From: Lucifuga dentata
Taxonomy: Eukaryota; Chordata; Actinopteri; Ophidiiformes; Bythitidae
NCBI GenBank assembly: GCA_014773175.1
Contig: VXCM01000040.1
Coordinates: 124,001-188,000 of the forward strand
Direction of reading: 5' to 3'
Length of the DNA: 64,000 bases
The position numbers were made by a program, and so were the translations under genes. Below the pieces are notes generated by a model that was not told the DNA's origin, made no database searches, and saw nothing but the letters and a program-made list of their open reading frames with translations. Each line of letters opens with the position of its first letter. Position 1 is the first letter of the stretch. Shown piece by piece: positions 11,466-22,856 of this stretch.

Positions 11466-13076
11466 TCCTCCGCTTTCCCGTCATCCTGAGCAAACGGCGA
11501 CTTGTGTCTCGGCCGGCAATTTGTCCGAGGCAGCGCTGCAGGATTTGCTGGGTCAGATGACTGACAGATGCTTCAGGGGACTAAAGGTGCTGCTTCGCCC
11601 AAAGCCGCAGTGTTTAAATAAAGCAGCGGGGCAGAGTAACGGCACTTTAAACACACGCAAAGCTCACTTCCAAATCTCCACGCCGCTGCACTTTTTAAAT
11701 AGGCGGCCCTTGTTGACTTGCCTTTGCTTGTGTCATGTGCTATGAAACTGTTGTTGGCTTTGCGTTGTCCACAACTGTTGTTCTGTATCAATACCGTTAA
11801 GCTAACATGTTTGCCTGGAGATAGTTATAGTATCATTACTTTATTATTCCCTTCAATTTTTCAGTATATTTGATCCCCTTCGTAGCCATATTATTGATAA
11901 AAATGAAACAAGCTGGATTGCTTATTGATCTGCGAATTGCTAATGGTTCATGGTTTTCTGGATAAACCCATGTAATGTACAGTTATTTATTATTTTTTAT
12001 TTATTCAGCACAATTTATTAAAACACAACACACAGCATATGTAATAGCAACAAAGTGCTGGTGGAGACAGAAGCCAACTAGGCTTATCCAAGGCCTCCAT
12101 CAAGGAAAACCACATTTTAACACATATACAATACAATACAAAAACAAAAAAAAACAACACCCGAAACAACAAAACTAACAAACAGATGTTAACATACTTT
12201 CAAATTGTATTTATAAAAATTCAAACAATGTGAAGGTTCTCAACAAGTGAGAGTAATAATTCCACAACTGAGCTCCGTGAAATCTAACTGAAAATTGACT
12301 TCTACTTGTCAAAGCTCTAGGTAAATGAAGTTTAGTTGTCTAGTTGAATGTGAATGGATCTCAGAATTACTACGAAAATGAGATATAAAGTGACTTGGAG
12401 GATAACTCATGCTAATCTGAGTTTTGAAAACAAAAGTATGTATTTGAAATATGTCCATGTTATAAATAATGCATCTGCATTTTTTTGAAATAATGGAGTA
12501 GATGAAGCACGTGACCCAGAATAACAAAGCGTTTCTGAAGACACTTAAAAAAAACACTTATTTTCTTATAATCTCAATAGATTTAGGTATCTTTTTAATA
12601 ATGTGATCAATAATACAGTGCATTCACAGTGTAAGTTCCATGTGCATGGTAATGTGCAAATTTCCTCTTTGATTTCATTCTCATTTGGTTTATTGTACTT
12701 ATTTCATTATCTCTGCTTTGTCCACTTATTCTTTCCCTGTGCAGCGATTTTCCAGTACATTTTTCCTCCATATTTTTCCTTGTTCTCATTGAGAACCTAA
12801 GGCTAAAGGTGTCATTTCATTTCTTGTTTCAAAATGTGGACATTATGAAGCCTGTTGAGCCTGTAACTGTGATTATAGGTGTTATAAATGAAGCTGACAG
12901 CCCTAGAGAGGTCTGTAACTGACACACATAATTAAGTCACATTTTTATAAGAGGGAAATATCATCGCTAGGCAAAATCTCCTTGACTTGTTAGCTTTGAT
13001 TAACATCCCTGTCAATCTGATCTATATTAAATATATTTAATCACCTTGGACTTACTCCAGACTTCAGTTTTGGGTG

Positions 13077-13144
13077 TGTTTATTTATTTATTTTTCATTA
13101 TTTTTTTTCATTACTTTTTTTCATTTATTTTTTTATTTTTCATT
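13077..13144. repeat. T-rich low-complexity tract
   Basis: A run of TTTA/TTTC units with very few other bases, in the putative first intron. Confidence 0.7.
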
Positions 13145-14551
13145 AGGCATTCTGCAGGCAGGAGTATGTTTATTTTCCACTTTAGGAACAGGAAATCCAT
13201 GTGCAATTTCAGTGGGATTATCAGCAGAGTGCAGCTTCTCCACGAGCCTGATAACCACACTTCTGTCTAGTCTGCCATGCCAACGCAGGCAGCAGCTAGA
13301 GTTCCCGCCAGGTGGTCGGTAAACAGTAATGATCACAACTAATAATATGGATGGCATGATTCCTGCAGGATTATATAAATTCAGACAGACTCAATAAAAG
13401 GCCCAAGGCGAAGATAGGGTGAGGTGGGTTTGATCAGATGAAAGAAAGGAAAAGAAAGCATAAGCATGATCTAACAATACCATTTCCCACCTTGTTCTCT
13501 TGCTCTTGATTGCTAAAAGTTTCCAGCTCAATCCTACTGAGTTTTCTCTCTCTGCTTTTTTTTTTTTATTTTGTGCCCTACACTCCACCTTAGAGCGGTC
13601 TTTGAAAAGGTTCAAAGGCACCATGATGGCAGGCATAGCGAGTACAAAACAAAATGTGAATAAAAGCAAAGGTTCGTGCAGAACTCTTGCATGTATCACA
13701 TCTTTTATGCTGTTTATCTTTTTTTTTTTTTAATACATTCACCACTTTGAAAGGAGTCAGCCATTCCTTTGCAAGCAATTCAATATTTCTCTCTAAAGGG
13801 CATTACAAACAAAAATCTAAGCACATACTGGACCCATATTAACCGAAATTGCAGGTTTCTAACTTGTTGAACGTCTTGAGGTTATGCTTTCAAGGTGTTT
13901 CTATGAATAAAACCTTCTTAATAGCTACATATAGAGAGGCAGGTCTATATTTAAATGATTTTAGTATTGTAAGATGTATTTTGATTTGTTGTCCTTGATC
14001 GGTTTTCTACTTCCCAATGTCTCTGCTGCCAATAGTGGCAATTAGCCTTGTAATGCTAGGTAGTTTCTCTGGTGATTAAACTGCAAATCACATATATTTG
14101 GACAATCTTTGGGTACAGATCCAGATGTTTTGGGGCTTTCTTCTACTTTTCCCTGTGTGTATCCTTGCTGTTTTTCTATAAAGCAGTGTGTATGACATGA
14201 AATGCCATGTATCTAGCACCTTAACAAGCCGTTACCTCATATGTCAAATGTCTCGTAGTGCTTCGTTGTGTAAGTTCAGGATGAACCCAGCGTCTGTTTT
14301 CCATGTCACAGTAGTACGTCTGTCTCCAGAAGATACCGTGACTTAAGGTTAAGGGCATGTTGGTACCTCAGCGGTCTAAAAAAAGCCAGCCCATCTACCT
14401 CTCCCCAACTCCATCCTATTTTTTTTACGAAGGGGGACTTCTAAAATAAAATCAGCTGTCACTGGATGCCTGGGCCCCACTGCTGGAGCTGGTCTCCAAG
14501 CCTCACCGTCTCTCTGAGCACGACTGCCTTTCTCTGCTGCTTTAAGGCCTT

Positions 14552-14574
14552 TCTCTCTCTCTCTCTCTCTCTCT
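14552..14574. repeat. TC dinucleotide microsatellite
   Basis: About eleven TC units. It doubles as a strong polypyrimidine tract before TTGCCAG, but no phase-compatible exon follows. Confidence 0.8.
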
Positions 14575-17500
14575 ATTCTGTTGGATTCTATTGCCAGTTA
14601 GAGTGGAGAGAGGACGACCCGGTGAAATAAGGTGAGCGATGCTTGCGGATTATCAGGGTTTCAAGGTTTGCTCTCGTTGTGTAACGATTGGCAGAAGTTC
14701 CACTTTCAGCACAGCTTTCTCAAAGCGATTTTACATCGATGCACAATGGAAAGAGACAGATTGGAAACAGGAGATGACACTTTTAGTTGATTATGAATCA
14801 TGTTGATGTATCCAGGCTGAGCAGATATTTGACATCTTTTGTGTAACATCAGAAATAAGATGAAGTGCTGTTTCTTTAGTTGCAGCTGGAGCATTTAGAA
14901 ATATTGCAGCACATTTCCACGATTCCATTAAGATTTGTAGATCATCATAAAACATGCATAGGATCTTCCAGCTTCCTTCTGCCAGACATAACCAGCAGCC
15001 AAGTGATCTGGAAGATTCTGAAAGCATAGCAAATTGGAGACAAAGTGCTTAGTCTAGCATAAGGAAGCACTCGAGGGCAATCCAGCCTTTACGTAAAGAA
15101 CTTCTTTTGATAGATTTGACAGCTCAATTATTGTTCCTGTTTTGCTTTTGTCGGTAAGGAACAAATCGCCTTCCATGGCTGACATTTCAATTAGTGTTGT
15201 TCTCTTTTTTTTTGGCTCCCCTGTCAAACCTTAACCAGCCAAAAGCCTCGGTCAGTAAGTACTCAATAGAAAATGAGGTTGCTTTAGGCTTGTGTTCTGG
15301 AGGAGTGGGTGACACCTCTGTGATTACGGGGAGGCCTCAGCTTGACACAAATCTATGAGCCTTGAGTTGGCTGTGAGCGCTCTGTCTCTCTCCTGCACCC
15401 TCCCACATTGGAGTCCTCTCTGGTTTTGTTTCTGTCTTTTGGATGAGCACTCCTCTGTACCTCTCTTACCTCACCAGCAGCACAGCAGCTCGCCTCTGAT
15501 CACTTCAGCACAGGCAGCAGTGACAGGGAGGTCAATGGCCCTCGGCTCGGCTCGGCTCAATATAGCCACTGCGTCGTGCTGCATACCAGCAGCAGCATGG
15601 CCTCCACCCCCCCATCGACTTCTCCCGGCCTCCTTCCATTTCTCCTAATTCCTCTACCCCCCACCTAGCCTCATTACTTGTGCCGGTCGAAAACAGCACC
15701 GATGTGACACTGAACAGATAAGAAGTTAATACAGCGAGAAGAAATGGCCACCCAGTCACCAAACCGTGGTCTGGCATGCTTGTAATCATTCCAGGATGCT
15801 TTAAAGCAGAAATGACATGTTTTCCCCCCTTTTTTTTCCTCTCATATCAATATCATAGTGTAAACAGAGACTTTGCTCTCATTAAATTGGGGCATCTTAG
15901 GCAATGAGACACATTGGTTGAAAGCCATTATTAATGCTAATTAAACATCCGTTGATGCCAGTACCAATTAAATGTTTGTGCTAGCACTTTAAAATCTCAG
16001 TCGCTTTGTTTTCGGTCCTTTTCTTTTTCTCACTTCATCTCTTTCTCACATACATTCTCACACACACACACACACAAACTTTGTCTCTCTGTTACAAGGG
16101 AACATGACGCTGAAGACGGAGCCGGTTTATAAAAAGACAGGGTTTATTTTTTGCCCAGCTGGAACCTGGTTACCTCACCTCCATGCTATGGGAGCTTTGC
16201 ATACAGCATGCCATCTCAGTGGCACTTTTGTCTCCTCTCTCTGGCACCAAAACCCTCCTCTCCTCTCTGACAGCCGCAGATTATGCCAGGAACGCTTATC
16301 CCCAGTGATAAATGATGGCGTTGGCCTTGTGTTTCTGTCTGCAAATGAGTGTTGAGTTTTAGCACTGCCTCAGGGTGTCCAATTTCTGACCAATATTTCT
16401 GTAATGTAGTAGGTAATAAGCCAGTTATTTTCAGATGTTGCTGTATTTCTCTCCTTGCTGGGTTATTGGTTACATTAACATGCCAGGCATAGCAGGAAGC
16501 TAAAATTGGTGCGATGAGGTGAACATGCTTTTATCACATGGATCCATGACTCATGTGAAAGGTAATGTGGTTTCACTTACAAGATACTTTTTATATCATG
16601 GAGATCAAACCAGTGGGTGTTTCAGTACTTCAATGATCGTTGGTTTCCAGGTATTTTTTTAAATCAGGCTGCTGCTTTCTATAATATTTCTGTGGGGGCT
16701 GAGAGGCATTATCATAGCTTGATATGTACAGCAGGGTCTGAACAGTAAAGCTGTTGCTAATCTCTACAGCACCAAGCGGCCCGTCATTAGGCCCACATGT
16801 AGTTAAAGCTCAAAGCCAAGAAAATTTGTTTCCAAATAAACATTTTCATTTCTGCCAGAGCTCCGTTTCTTGCCAAAGTTTTACTTCCACACACATGTAG
16901 TGCAAATAAAACAGCCCCCAGCACAAAAACGCAACAAGAAGGTGGATTTGAAAATGTCAAAAGGTTGCAGGGTGAGTATATAATGAGAGAAAATCATTTC
17001 TATTTAGGGTTGTTGTTTCATCCCACAGTGTTGTTACCCGCCCAGAGAGAACATGCCAAGAGCTAAAAGGTCCAGTGTGGGTGTTTGCCAAACTGTAATG
17101 GCGCCTTCTCTGTTGCTTAATGATGCTTTGTAACACAGAAAAGTCAAATGTAAAATCAATGGCGCTTTCTAATTGGCGATCCACAGGGATGTGATGAGCA
17201 ATATGAATCATACAGCAGGTTATCTGATTGATAAGCGTTCTTCGTCGCTGTCCGTTTTGTCTGTTCAACCCTGGAAGATATGTAGAAGTACGCAGAATCT
17301 GGAGTTCCATATCCAGAGTTTTAAGTGTTTTAATGGCAGTTAAAATGAAATGTTATATTGAGTGTAATGTTCAATCTTAAACACCTACATGAAAAATCTA
17401 TGATATTGATTCTGGTGGAAATAAATGGTCACCCCCACCCTTTTTGAGTGCAATGACAGGAAATTTGATATCTCATTGGATTTAGAAAATGTAGCATGGG

Positions 17501-17711
17501 TCGAATTGCTAAATGGCGAGCTGTGTCTCTTCATTGAACCACCAAAGTACAAGTAATGAGAAGATGGCAAATATCAGGAAGAAATGAGGTACATAAACAT
17601 TAATCATCTCTATCATGCAGATGATTAAATGCACATTCATTTGCTGTTTGTGTGCGCTGTCCCAGTAAATGTAATCTAGAAGGTGAATTCCTTGTATTTG
17701 TGTGTTTGTAG

Positions 17712-17890
17712 CTGCAGGCAGCACTGGTCGATCCAGGTCTGGACCCGATCCTGAGGAAGGGCTGAACCAGGAGAACAGGACCCCCGGCACTGAGGACCAG
17801 GAGGCCGAGACGGTGTCGGTGAAAGAGCGGCTGGCTATGTATCAGGCTGCCGTGTCCAAGAACGAGACCAGCAGTTCCTCCTCTGCCGCG
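17712..17890 (+). CDS. xirp2: xirp2 N-terminal exon (first secure coding exon)
   Basis: The exon encodes a polar, Glu-rich segment ending in VSVKERLAMYQAAVSKNE and a Ser run. The 'ERLAMYQAAVSK' core is the conserved N-terminal signature I know from XIRP2 proteins (MARYQAAVS-type). The acceptor is TTTGTAG at 17,711, with an alternative GCAG six bases later at 17,717. The donor is GCCGCG|GTAAGA. The exon is entered in phase 1 and leaves in phase 0, so with one base from the preceding exon it contributes 60 codons. It carries no Xin repeat. It precedes the small-exon series that leads to the giant exon. Confidence 0.85.
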
Positions 17891-18975
17891 GTAAGATGAT
17901 GCTTCCACACGAATGTAAAAAGAGCCGCTGAGGATACGCAGGCAGCCAGTCCACATAAATGGACAGGCAACACACACACACACATATGGATGATCATACA
18001 TATATATGATCGTATCAGGGTGATTTGAAATGGAAGTCTGTAGAAAAACATAAATATAGATTTAACCCGCAGAGCGAGACATCACCAGGCCTCCAGACGC
18101 GATTTCTCTTTTCATTAAAAAACCCCCGTTTCTAAATATCATTAGCCATTAGTCATTACCGAGGACAAAAAGCCATCAGCAGCTCTGAAAAGCTTGTATG
18201 CATTCACGCACTTTATAAATCCAATAATTTAATGTGTGAGTAGTTATTCAGCAAAGGCCATTACAGTCAGTCAGCTCAATTTGTAAAATAAAGCCCCATG
18301 AACTGGAAAATTTCAGTTCTTATCCTGTAAACTATAGTCTGCCACTAAATAACAACTTAATGGAAGTCAGTTACATGCATCCAAATGTTTCTCTTATCTC
18401 CTTTAGAGTGACAGAGAGGGTTGAAAAGCCCACGGCTGTGTCTTTTAATCTGGTGGCTAATAGGCAAACACTCAATACTGGCAAATTAACGATGCTTTGA
18501 TTGTCATAGTTTTTGGGTTTGGGCTTTGTAATACCTCCTCAGCAGCTGCTTTGCATGGTAAATACTGTCATATATTGTTTGAATCCACACTCCATGTCCA
18601 ATCCTCCAATCTGTTGCTCCTCAAGTCCATAAATAATCAATACCCAACATGTCTGCGGCTTCGCTGCTGCGCATGTCATCCATCAGATAATGCCGCAGAA
18701 GTTTTACAGAGCGTGACCTGCCACCTCCTGGACTCATTGTATATGGATGAGACAGTGGAGTTTCATTTTATGCAATACTGTGCTTCATGATTATAAAACA
18801 GCCAGAGGCATTGCTACAGAGTATAATGAAGTCAAATTGAGATAAGGCAAAGAATTAAAACATTCATTGATACTTTAATTGTTGTAACTGAATGTAATTA
18901 GTAACATACATTAGTAGTTTTCAGTAAGTGTATTAATATGTTCATATGTTTGCATTTGCTGTAGCAATAAGCACC

Positions 18976-19000
18976 TTAAAGGACCAAACTGGTGTTTGTT
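18976..19000 (+). mobile_element. Left-end fragment of the miniature transposon
   Basis: TTAAAGGACCAAACTGGTG matches the family's left terminus for its first ten bases and then decays. No matching right end is found nearby, so this is a weak remnant. Confidence 0.35.
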
Positions 19001-19227
19001 TGTTTTTTTACATTGTGAGCAATGCTTTCCAATTACTGCATCAATATTGATATTAACCATGTGCTAACAGGTAATCAATGGGTGAAGTATTTTACTTAAC
19101 ACAGGACTTTTCTACTTACTCAATTATATTCTTGCACTGCGCTTGTCAGTAATTGCCTTTGTGGCAGTGCTGCAACCTCAGTCGATCCTCGGTGTCAAGC
19201 CTCATGTGGTGGCCGCCGACAGCTGAA

Positions 19228-19249
19228 TGTGTGTGTGTGTGTGTGTGTG
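19228..19249. repeat. GT dinucleotide microsatellite
   Basis: Eleven GT units within a xirp2 intron. Confidence 0.85.
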
Positions 19250-20204
19250 GTAGGGGTTAGAGCAGGAGGCTAGGCTCCAGAAAGAATCTGCATGGCTATT
19301 TTGGGTTTTTTTTTTCCTCTACCCTTCACACCAGGTGCATAAATGCCACCAACCTAAACTCCTCTGCAGTATTTAAATATATTGCAAACATTGTGTTTCC
19401 CTTCACTTGCGTTCAAAGGGAAAAGAACACACTGAATGCTGAAATATAGTTCATTTTACCCCGAAACTATACATGCAGAATTGTAAATATAAATGTTTTA
19501 TTAGGAAAGTAATTGACAATCCCAGAAGGAGCCCATTGTGAGAAATAGTCAGCATGTATTCTTGCCCCGATCTCGTAGGCTGAGGACTCCATTTTTCATG
19601 CTGATGAGCTTTTAAATACTGTCTTTTCAAATCAACTTGGCAGTTTTAAGACATAGTTCTTTTCTGAGCTGAAAGAAAATATTGAACATTTTGTGTTCCA
19701 TTAAACTGAATAATCTGCAGGAGCAAATAGGTTATTGATGCTTCACTCTGCATGGCAGGATAGATATGAAACAGTAAAGCCAAGAGTGACATCTTTGTAT
19801 TTTCAGTAATCTCTAGCTGAAATACACACTTCTATTCAGTTTATTTATATTGCCCTGCTTACGCATTCATACCTTGACTCAGCATTATTCAAGGTGGGAT
19901 CTAAATGTTCTGGCCTAATGCTCTTTGCACACTCTAGAGGCTCCCAGAGGAACACCGCGCCTCCATTACTAAGGTATTAAAAAGAGCTGTTCAAGCATTT
20001 GCATAATGCTTTTGTGTTCCCTTTAGCATTAGCATAAGTGAATATATTACGTGCCAAAACAATAGCAGCACAGTTTGTTTACACTGGGTCAAATCCAACC
20101 TTCTAAATCCCTTGTAAACTGTGGGATTAGACGACGTGAAGATATCAGACATGTACAGATGGATTTCCTTTTTTGATTTTATGTTATCTGTTTTCTGCTG
20201 ATAG

Positions 20205-20342
20205 ATAATGGATGAGTCAGAGGCGTGTTCGCTGCCCGGAGGCCTGGCCAGCGTGAAGAAGCAGTTTGAGAACCAGGAGGTCTCCTCTTCCTCTGTGCAA
20301 AGTAGCGTCACCCAGTTCCAGTTCCAGCAGAGATCGGTCCAG
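20205..20342 (+). CDS. xirp2: xirp2 exon encoding the LPGGLASVKKQFE motif
   Basis: This 138-nt exon (46 codons, phase 0 at both ends) reads IMDESEACSLPGGLASVKKQ and onward through FENQEVSSSSVQSS, ending in a Gln-rich piece. The 'S(L/V)PGGLA.VKKQFE' stretch is a conserved N-terminal motif of XIRP2. The acceptor is CTGATAG|ATAATG and the donor CCAG|GTATCG. Because it is symmetric, skipping it would keep the frame. Confidence 0.9.
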
Positions 20343-21638
20343 GTATCGTAATCTCCACGCCGTCACGGTCAGAAAGATCACTAAACAACATTGCGGATTA
20401 CTGTATGCGACAGTATGGGAGAGGAAGTTAAAGTTAAATTAGCTCATAATTAACTTTACAATTTTGTTTAAGAAGTGAAAACACTTGTTAATATTCTTCT
20501 CAGAATTTTTTATTCCACTTGTGCCTTTCTTATTGAAAAATACTTTTGTGCCCCCTTTTATATAACCAAGCTACATTTGCATTTTGTGAAGAAAAACAAC
20601 TTTCTCATAAGCATGGGAGGAAGCGAGAGAAGTGTGCGATATCATCAGGTGTGAAGTATGCAGCTTCTCTTTAGATAATGGATACTCAGAGATGATGAGG
20701 ATGACAGGGGAAAGGCCAATCTAATTCTTCCTCCTATCCAAAGACAATAGTACTGCTGCCCTTTCTCTTCACCAGCTGTGTGAAAATTAAGAAATATATG
20801 AATGCCAGAGAACGATTTACATTCTGCTGTAGCTCTTTATTGGAAAAACTTGGCCGTTACGACTGCGAGTTCTCATTTGAGGTCAAATCAAAGAGAGCAC
20901 CTTGAACTTTCCTTCATCTATCTGGCGCTGTCATTCGGCGCGTGAGGAAAATTCCAGAATGAGTTAGAACCCTACCATGGGGCCAGATCTCAGCTAAGTA
21001 AGGTCAATTCAACCCTGCCGCCATGCCTTTTCCCCATCTGCTCATTCAGCCACGAAGCTCAGCGGTTTCACTGAGCACAGGAGGAGCTTGCTGAATACTA
21101 AATTTTACATGGGAGTTTGGGAGGAGACATGTCTGAGTCTGTTTGATGGAGTTGTTGCTTCTGTGGTGCAACAGCAAACATACAAGCGTGTTTTAAAACT
21201 GGTTGTACATCAGGAAGCATATTGCATTTCAACAAAAGTGACTTCAGAGGGACTGAGCTCTCCTCCAACATATCTTTCATAATACAACCTCAGATTCCGT
21301 ATTTCTCATTCATTTCATCCAAATTGCATGAATATCACCAGGAGAAATGGCTGATGTAGCTCTTTGTGCAGTTTTTGTGAACTATTGCTTTTTCTTTCCA
21401 GCACCAAACTCCTTCTTTAATGAATTTAAACTAAGTTATTCTCTGGGAAGTAGCATTACTGGTCATGGAAGGATTTTATTAAGCTTTTCTCACAATATAA
21501 AAAATGACTTACCCTCCCACTGTTACTTACAGCTTGCTGTGTGTATGTGTGGGTGTTTGCGTGATGGCATGTGTGGCTCAGCATTGTGAGGGTGAAAGGA
21601 TTTATTGTATTCACATTTCCGTTTTCTGTGTTTGGTAG
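20343..21638 (+). other. xirp2 intron
   Basis: A 1.3-kb intron, AT-rich and without repeats worth separate mention. The short open frames in it show no similarity I recognise. Confidence 0.8.
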
Positions 21639-21725
21639 GAGGTGTCAAGCTCCTCAGAGGTGATGGTGAGAAGCAGTGCCAGAGAGGTCGTCCCCACCAC
21701 GACCTTCTTCCACGATCAACAAGAG
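21639..21725 (+). CDS. xirp2: xirp2 small exon (EVSSSEVMVRSS)
   Basis: An 87-nt symmetric exon (29 codons, phase 0/0) encoding EVSSSEVMVRSSAREVVP and TTFFHDQQE. The acceptor is TTTGGTAG and the donor AAGAG|GTACTT. The composition (Ser/Glu-rich, acidic and polar) continues that of the neighbouring exon. No domain is recognised. It belongs to xirp2 because of phase, spacing and context. Confidence 0.8.
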
Positions 21726-21845
21726 GTACTTTATGTTATACTCGCCATATGTCACCGGCTGTATAATAAGATTGCTGACATTACCATAATATATATAATT
21801 TGATTGAAATGCATTATGCTAATTCTTGTCTCCATCTTTTCATAG

Positions 21846-21915
21846 ATGATCCATGACGAAAGAGTTCATCATAACAATGTGGCTGCCAGTTATGGAAGCC
21901 ATTACAATGAAACAG
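21846..21915 (+). CDS. xirp2: xirp2 small exon (MIHDERVHHNN)
   Basis: A 70-nt exon in phase 0, leaving in phase 1, that encodes MIHDERVHHNNVAASYGSHY plus NET. The acceptor is TTTTCATAG and the donor AACAG|GTTGGA. The preceding intron is only 120 nt. The phase 1 exit is completed by the next exon's first two bases (G+TT = Val). Confidence 0.8.
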
Positions 21916-22264
21916 GTTGGATGGAATGATGCTATTCTGCTCTTGCATTTTATACTGTAATTTGTGCTGCTTGTGTCCTGTAAATTAATTATGGCTCATC
22001 TTTGGCTGAATAAAGGATGAGCTATGGAAACGAATTGGGGGGCAGATGATTTTCTATTCAGTGCACAGCAGCAAATCTAATCAGGGCAAAGTCAGGAAGG
22101 TAAAATATTGGAAAGTGGAAATTGGACAATCAGCGTTGCATGGTTTCTGAAAATGAAAACTACTCAAGTTTTTAATGAAATGATTTATTTCTCCTTCCAA
22201 CCTCCCTGAGCTCCATCACCATGAATGACTTAATGAGGCAGCCTTCTTCTTTTGTCTAATTCAG

Positions 22265-22368
22265 TTATGCTCGTCGGAGGAGAGGATCTACCAAAGGTTT
22301 CCACTCAGGCTTTGAAGCAGCAGTATGAAAAGACGATTGAAGAAGCTGCGCCAGCCAAGCAAATTAAG
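22265..22368 (+). CDS. xirp2: xirp2 exon preceding the giant Xin-repeat exon
   Basis: A 104-nt exon, entered in phase 1 and leaving in phase 0. It encodes (V)MLVGGEDLPKVSTQALKQ followed by QYEKTIEEAAPAKQIK. The 'LP.VS.QALKQQYEKTIEEA.P.KQIK' pattern is an amphipathic conserved segment of XIRP2. The donor is ATTAAG|GTAATG. Its phase-0 end can splice in frame either to the giant exon at 22,857 or to the LIM exon at 32,612, so it is the switch point between long and short isoforms. Confidence 0.88.
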
Positions 22369-22856
22369 GTAATGATATTGTCTAAATAATAGTTAGATCA
22401 ATAGAAGATGAGGCCACATTATGGTCATCAAAAACGCGCATGCCATGATTTCATGGAAAATAAATTGGATTGATAATAGACCTTGTGTCATATTACAGGC
22501 AGTGTCTGAGAATTTTATTCACAATGTTCAAAGAAAAATCTGGTTTAAAGTAGATTTTACATGCTGTATGTATTGCTGTAATCTTCCAATGAATATTTCA
22601 TTCAAGTTAATAATTAGAAACCTGCATAACTCAAAGTATCTACACATCTTTTGTTTTACTTTTATGTCCAAATTATGTGCTCTTATTTTTACTTCTATCT
22701 TTGGGAAATACTTATCACCAAATCTGTCTTAATTGAGCAGGATTTTTTATTTTACATCGCTTCATTTTATTTCCTTGATCATTCTGTACTTCTTCGCCAT
22801 GCTTCACGTTTTCACTCTTCCTCTCTCTTTTAACCAAAACCACCTGCGAAACATAG

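Larger units (their letters stand above)
10664..17711 (+). other. Putative xirp2 intron 1
   Basis: I find no coding exon in this 7-kb stretch. It holds an assembly duplication around 11,401, a T-rich low-complexity tract at about 13,077-13,144, a CT repeat at 14,552-14,574 and a short CA repeat near 16,061. A donor-like AATAAG|GTGAGC follows a pyrimidine-rich acceptor near 14,598, but the resulting 34-nt exon would break the phase. If the exon at 10,648 is wrong, this is upstream DNA, and the true first exon may lie here. Confidence 0.45.
17891..20204 (+). other. xirp2 intron between the YQAAVSK and LPGGLASVKKQFE exons
   Basis: A 2.3-kb intron with consensus GT...AG ends. It contains an isolated left-end fragment of the miniature transposon (18,976) and a GT microsatellite (19,228-19,249). 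I see no coding sequence. Confidence 0.8.

Noticed and set aside
11374..11745. Open frame of 123 codons across 11,401
   Set aside because: It runs through the N and the exact 64-bp duplication, so its 5' part is an assembly artefact; the rest has no similarity I recognise.
12309..12789. Minus-strand open frames with hydrophobic and basic stretches, possibly from a decayed retroelement
   Set aside because: I see no reverse transcriptase, endonuclease or terminal motifs, and the frames are short and AT-rich. A repeat-library search would be needed.
14598..14632. Acceptor-like TTGCCAG after a TC tract followed by a donor-like AATAAG|GTGAGC, suggesting a small xirp2 exon
   Set aside because: The 34-nt piece would turn phase 1 into phase 2, which does not fit the exon at 17,712, and it has no recognisable coding content.
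16124..16145. TATAAAAAG-like sequence as a promoter within the putative first intron
   Set aside because: No transcript start, exon or donor with matching phase follows, and AT-rich hexamers are expected by chance.
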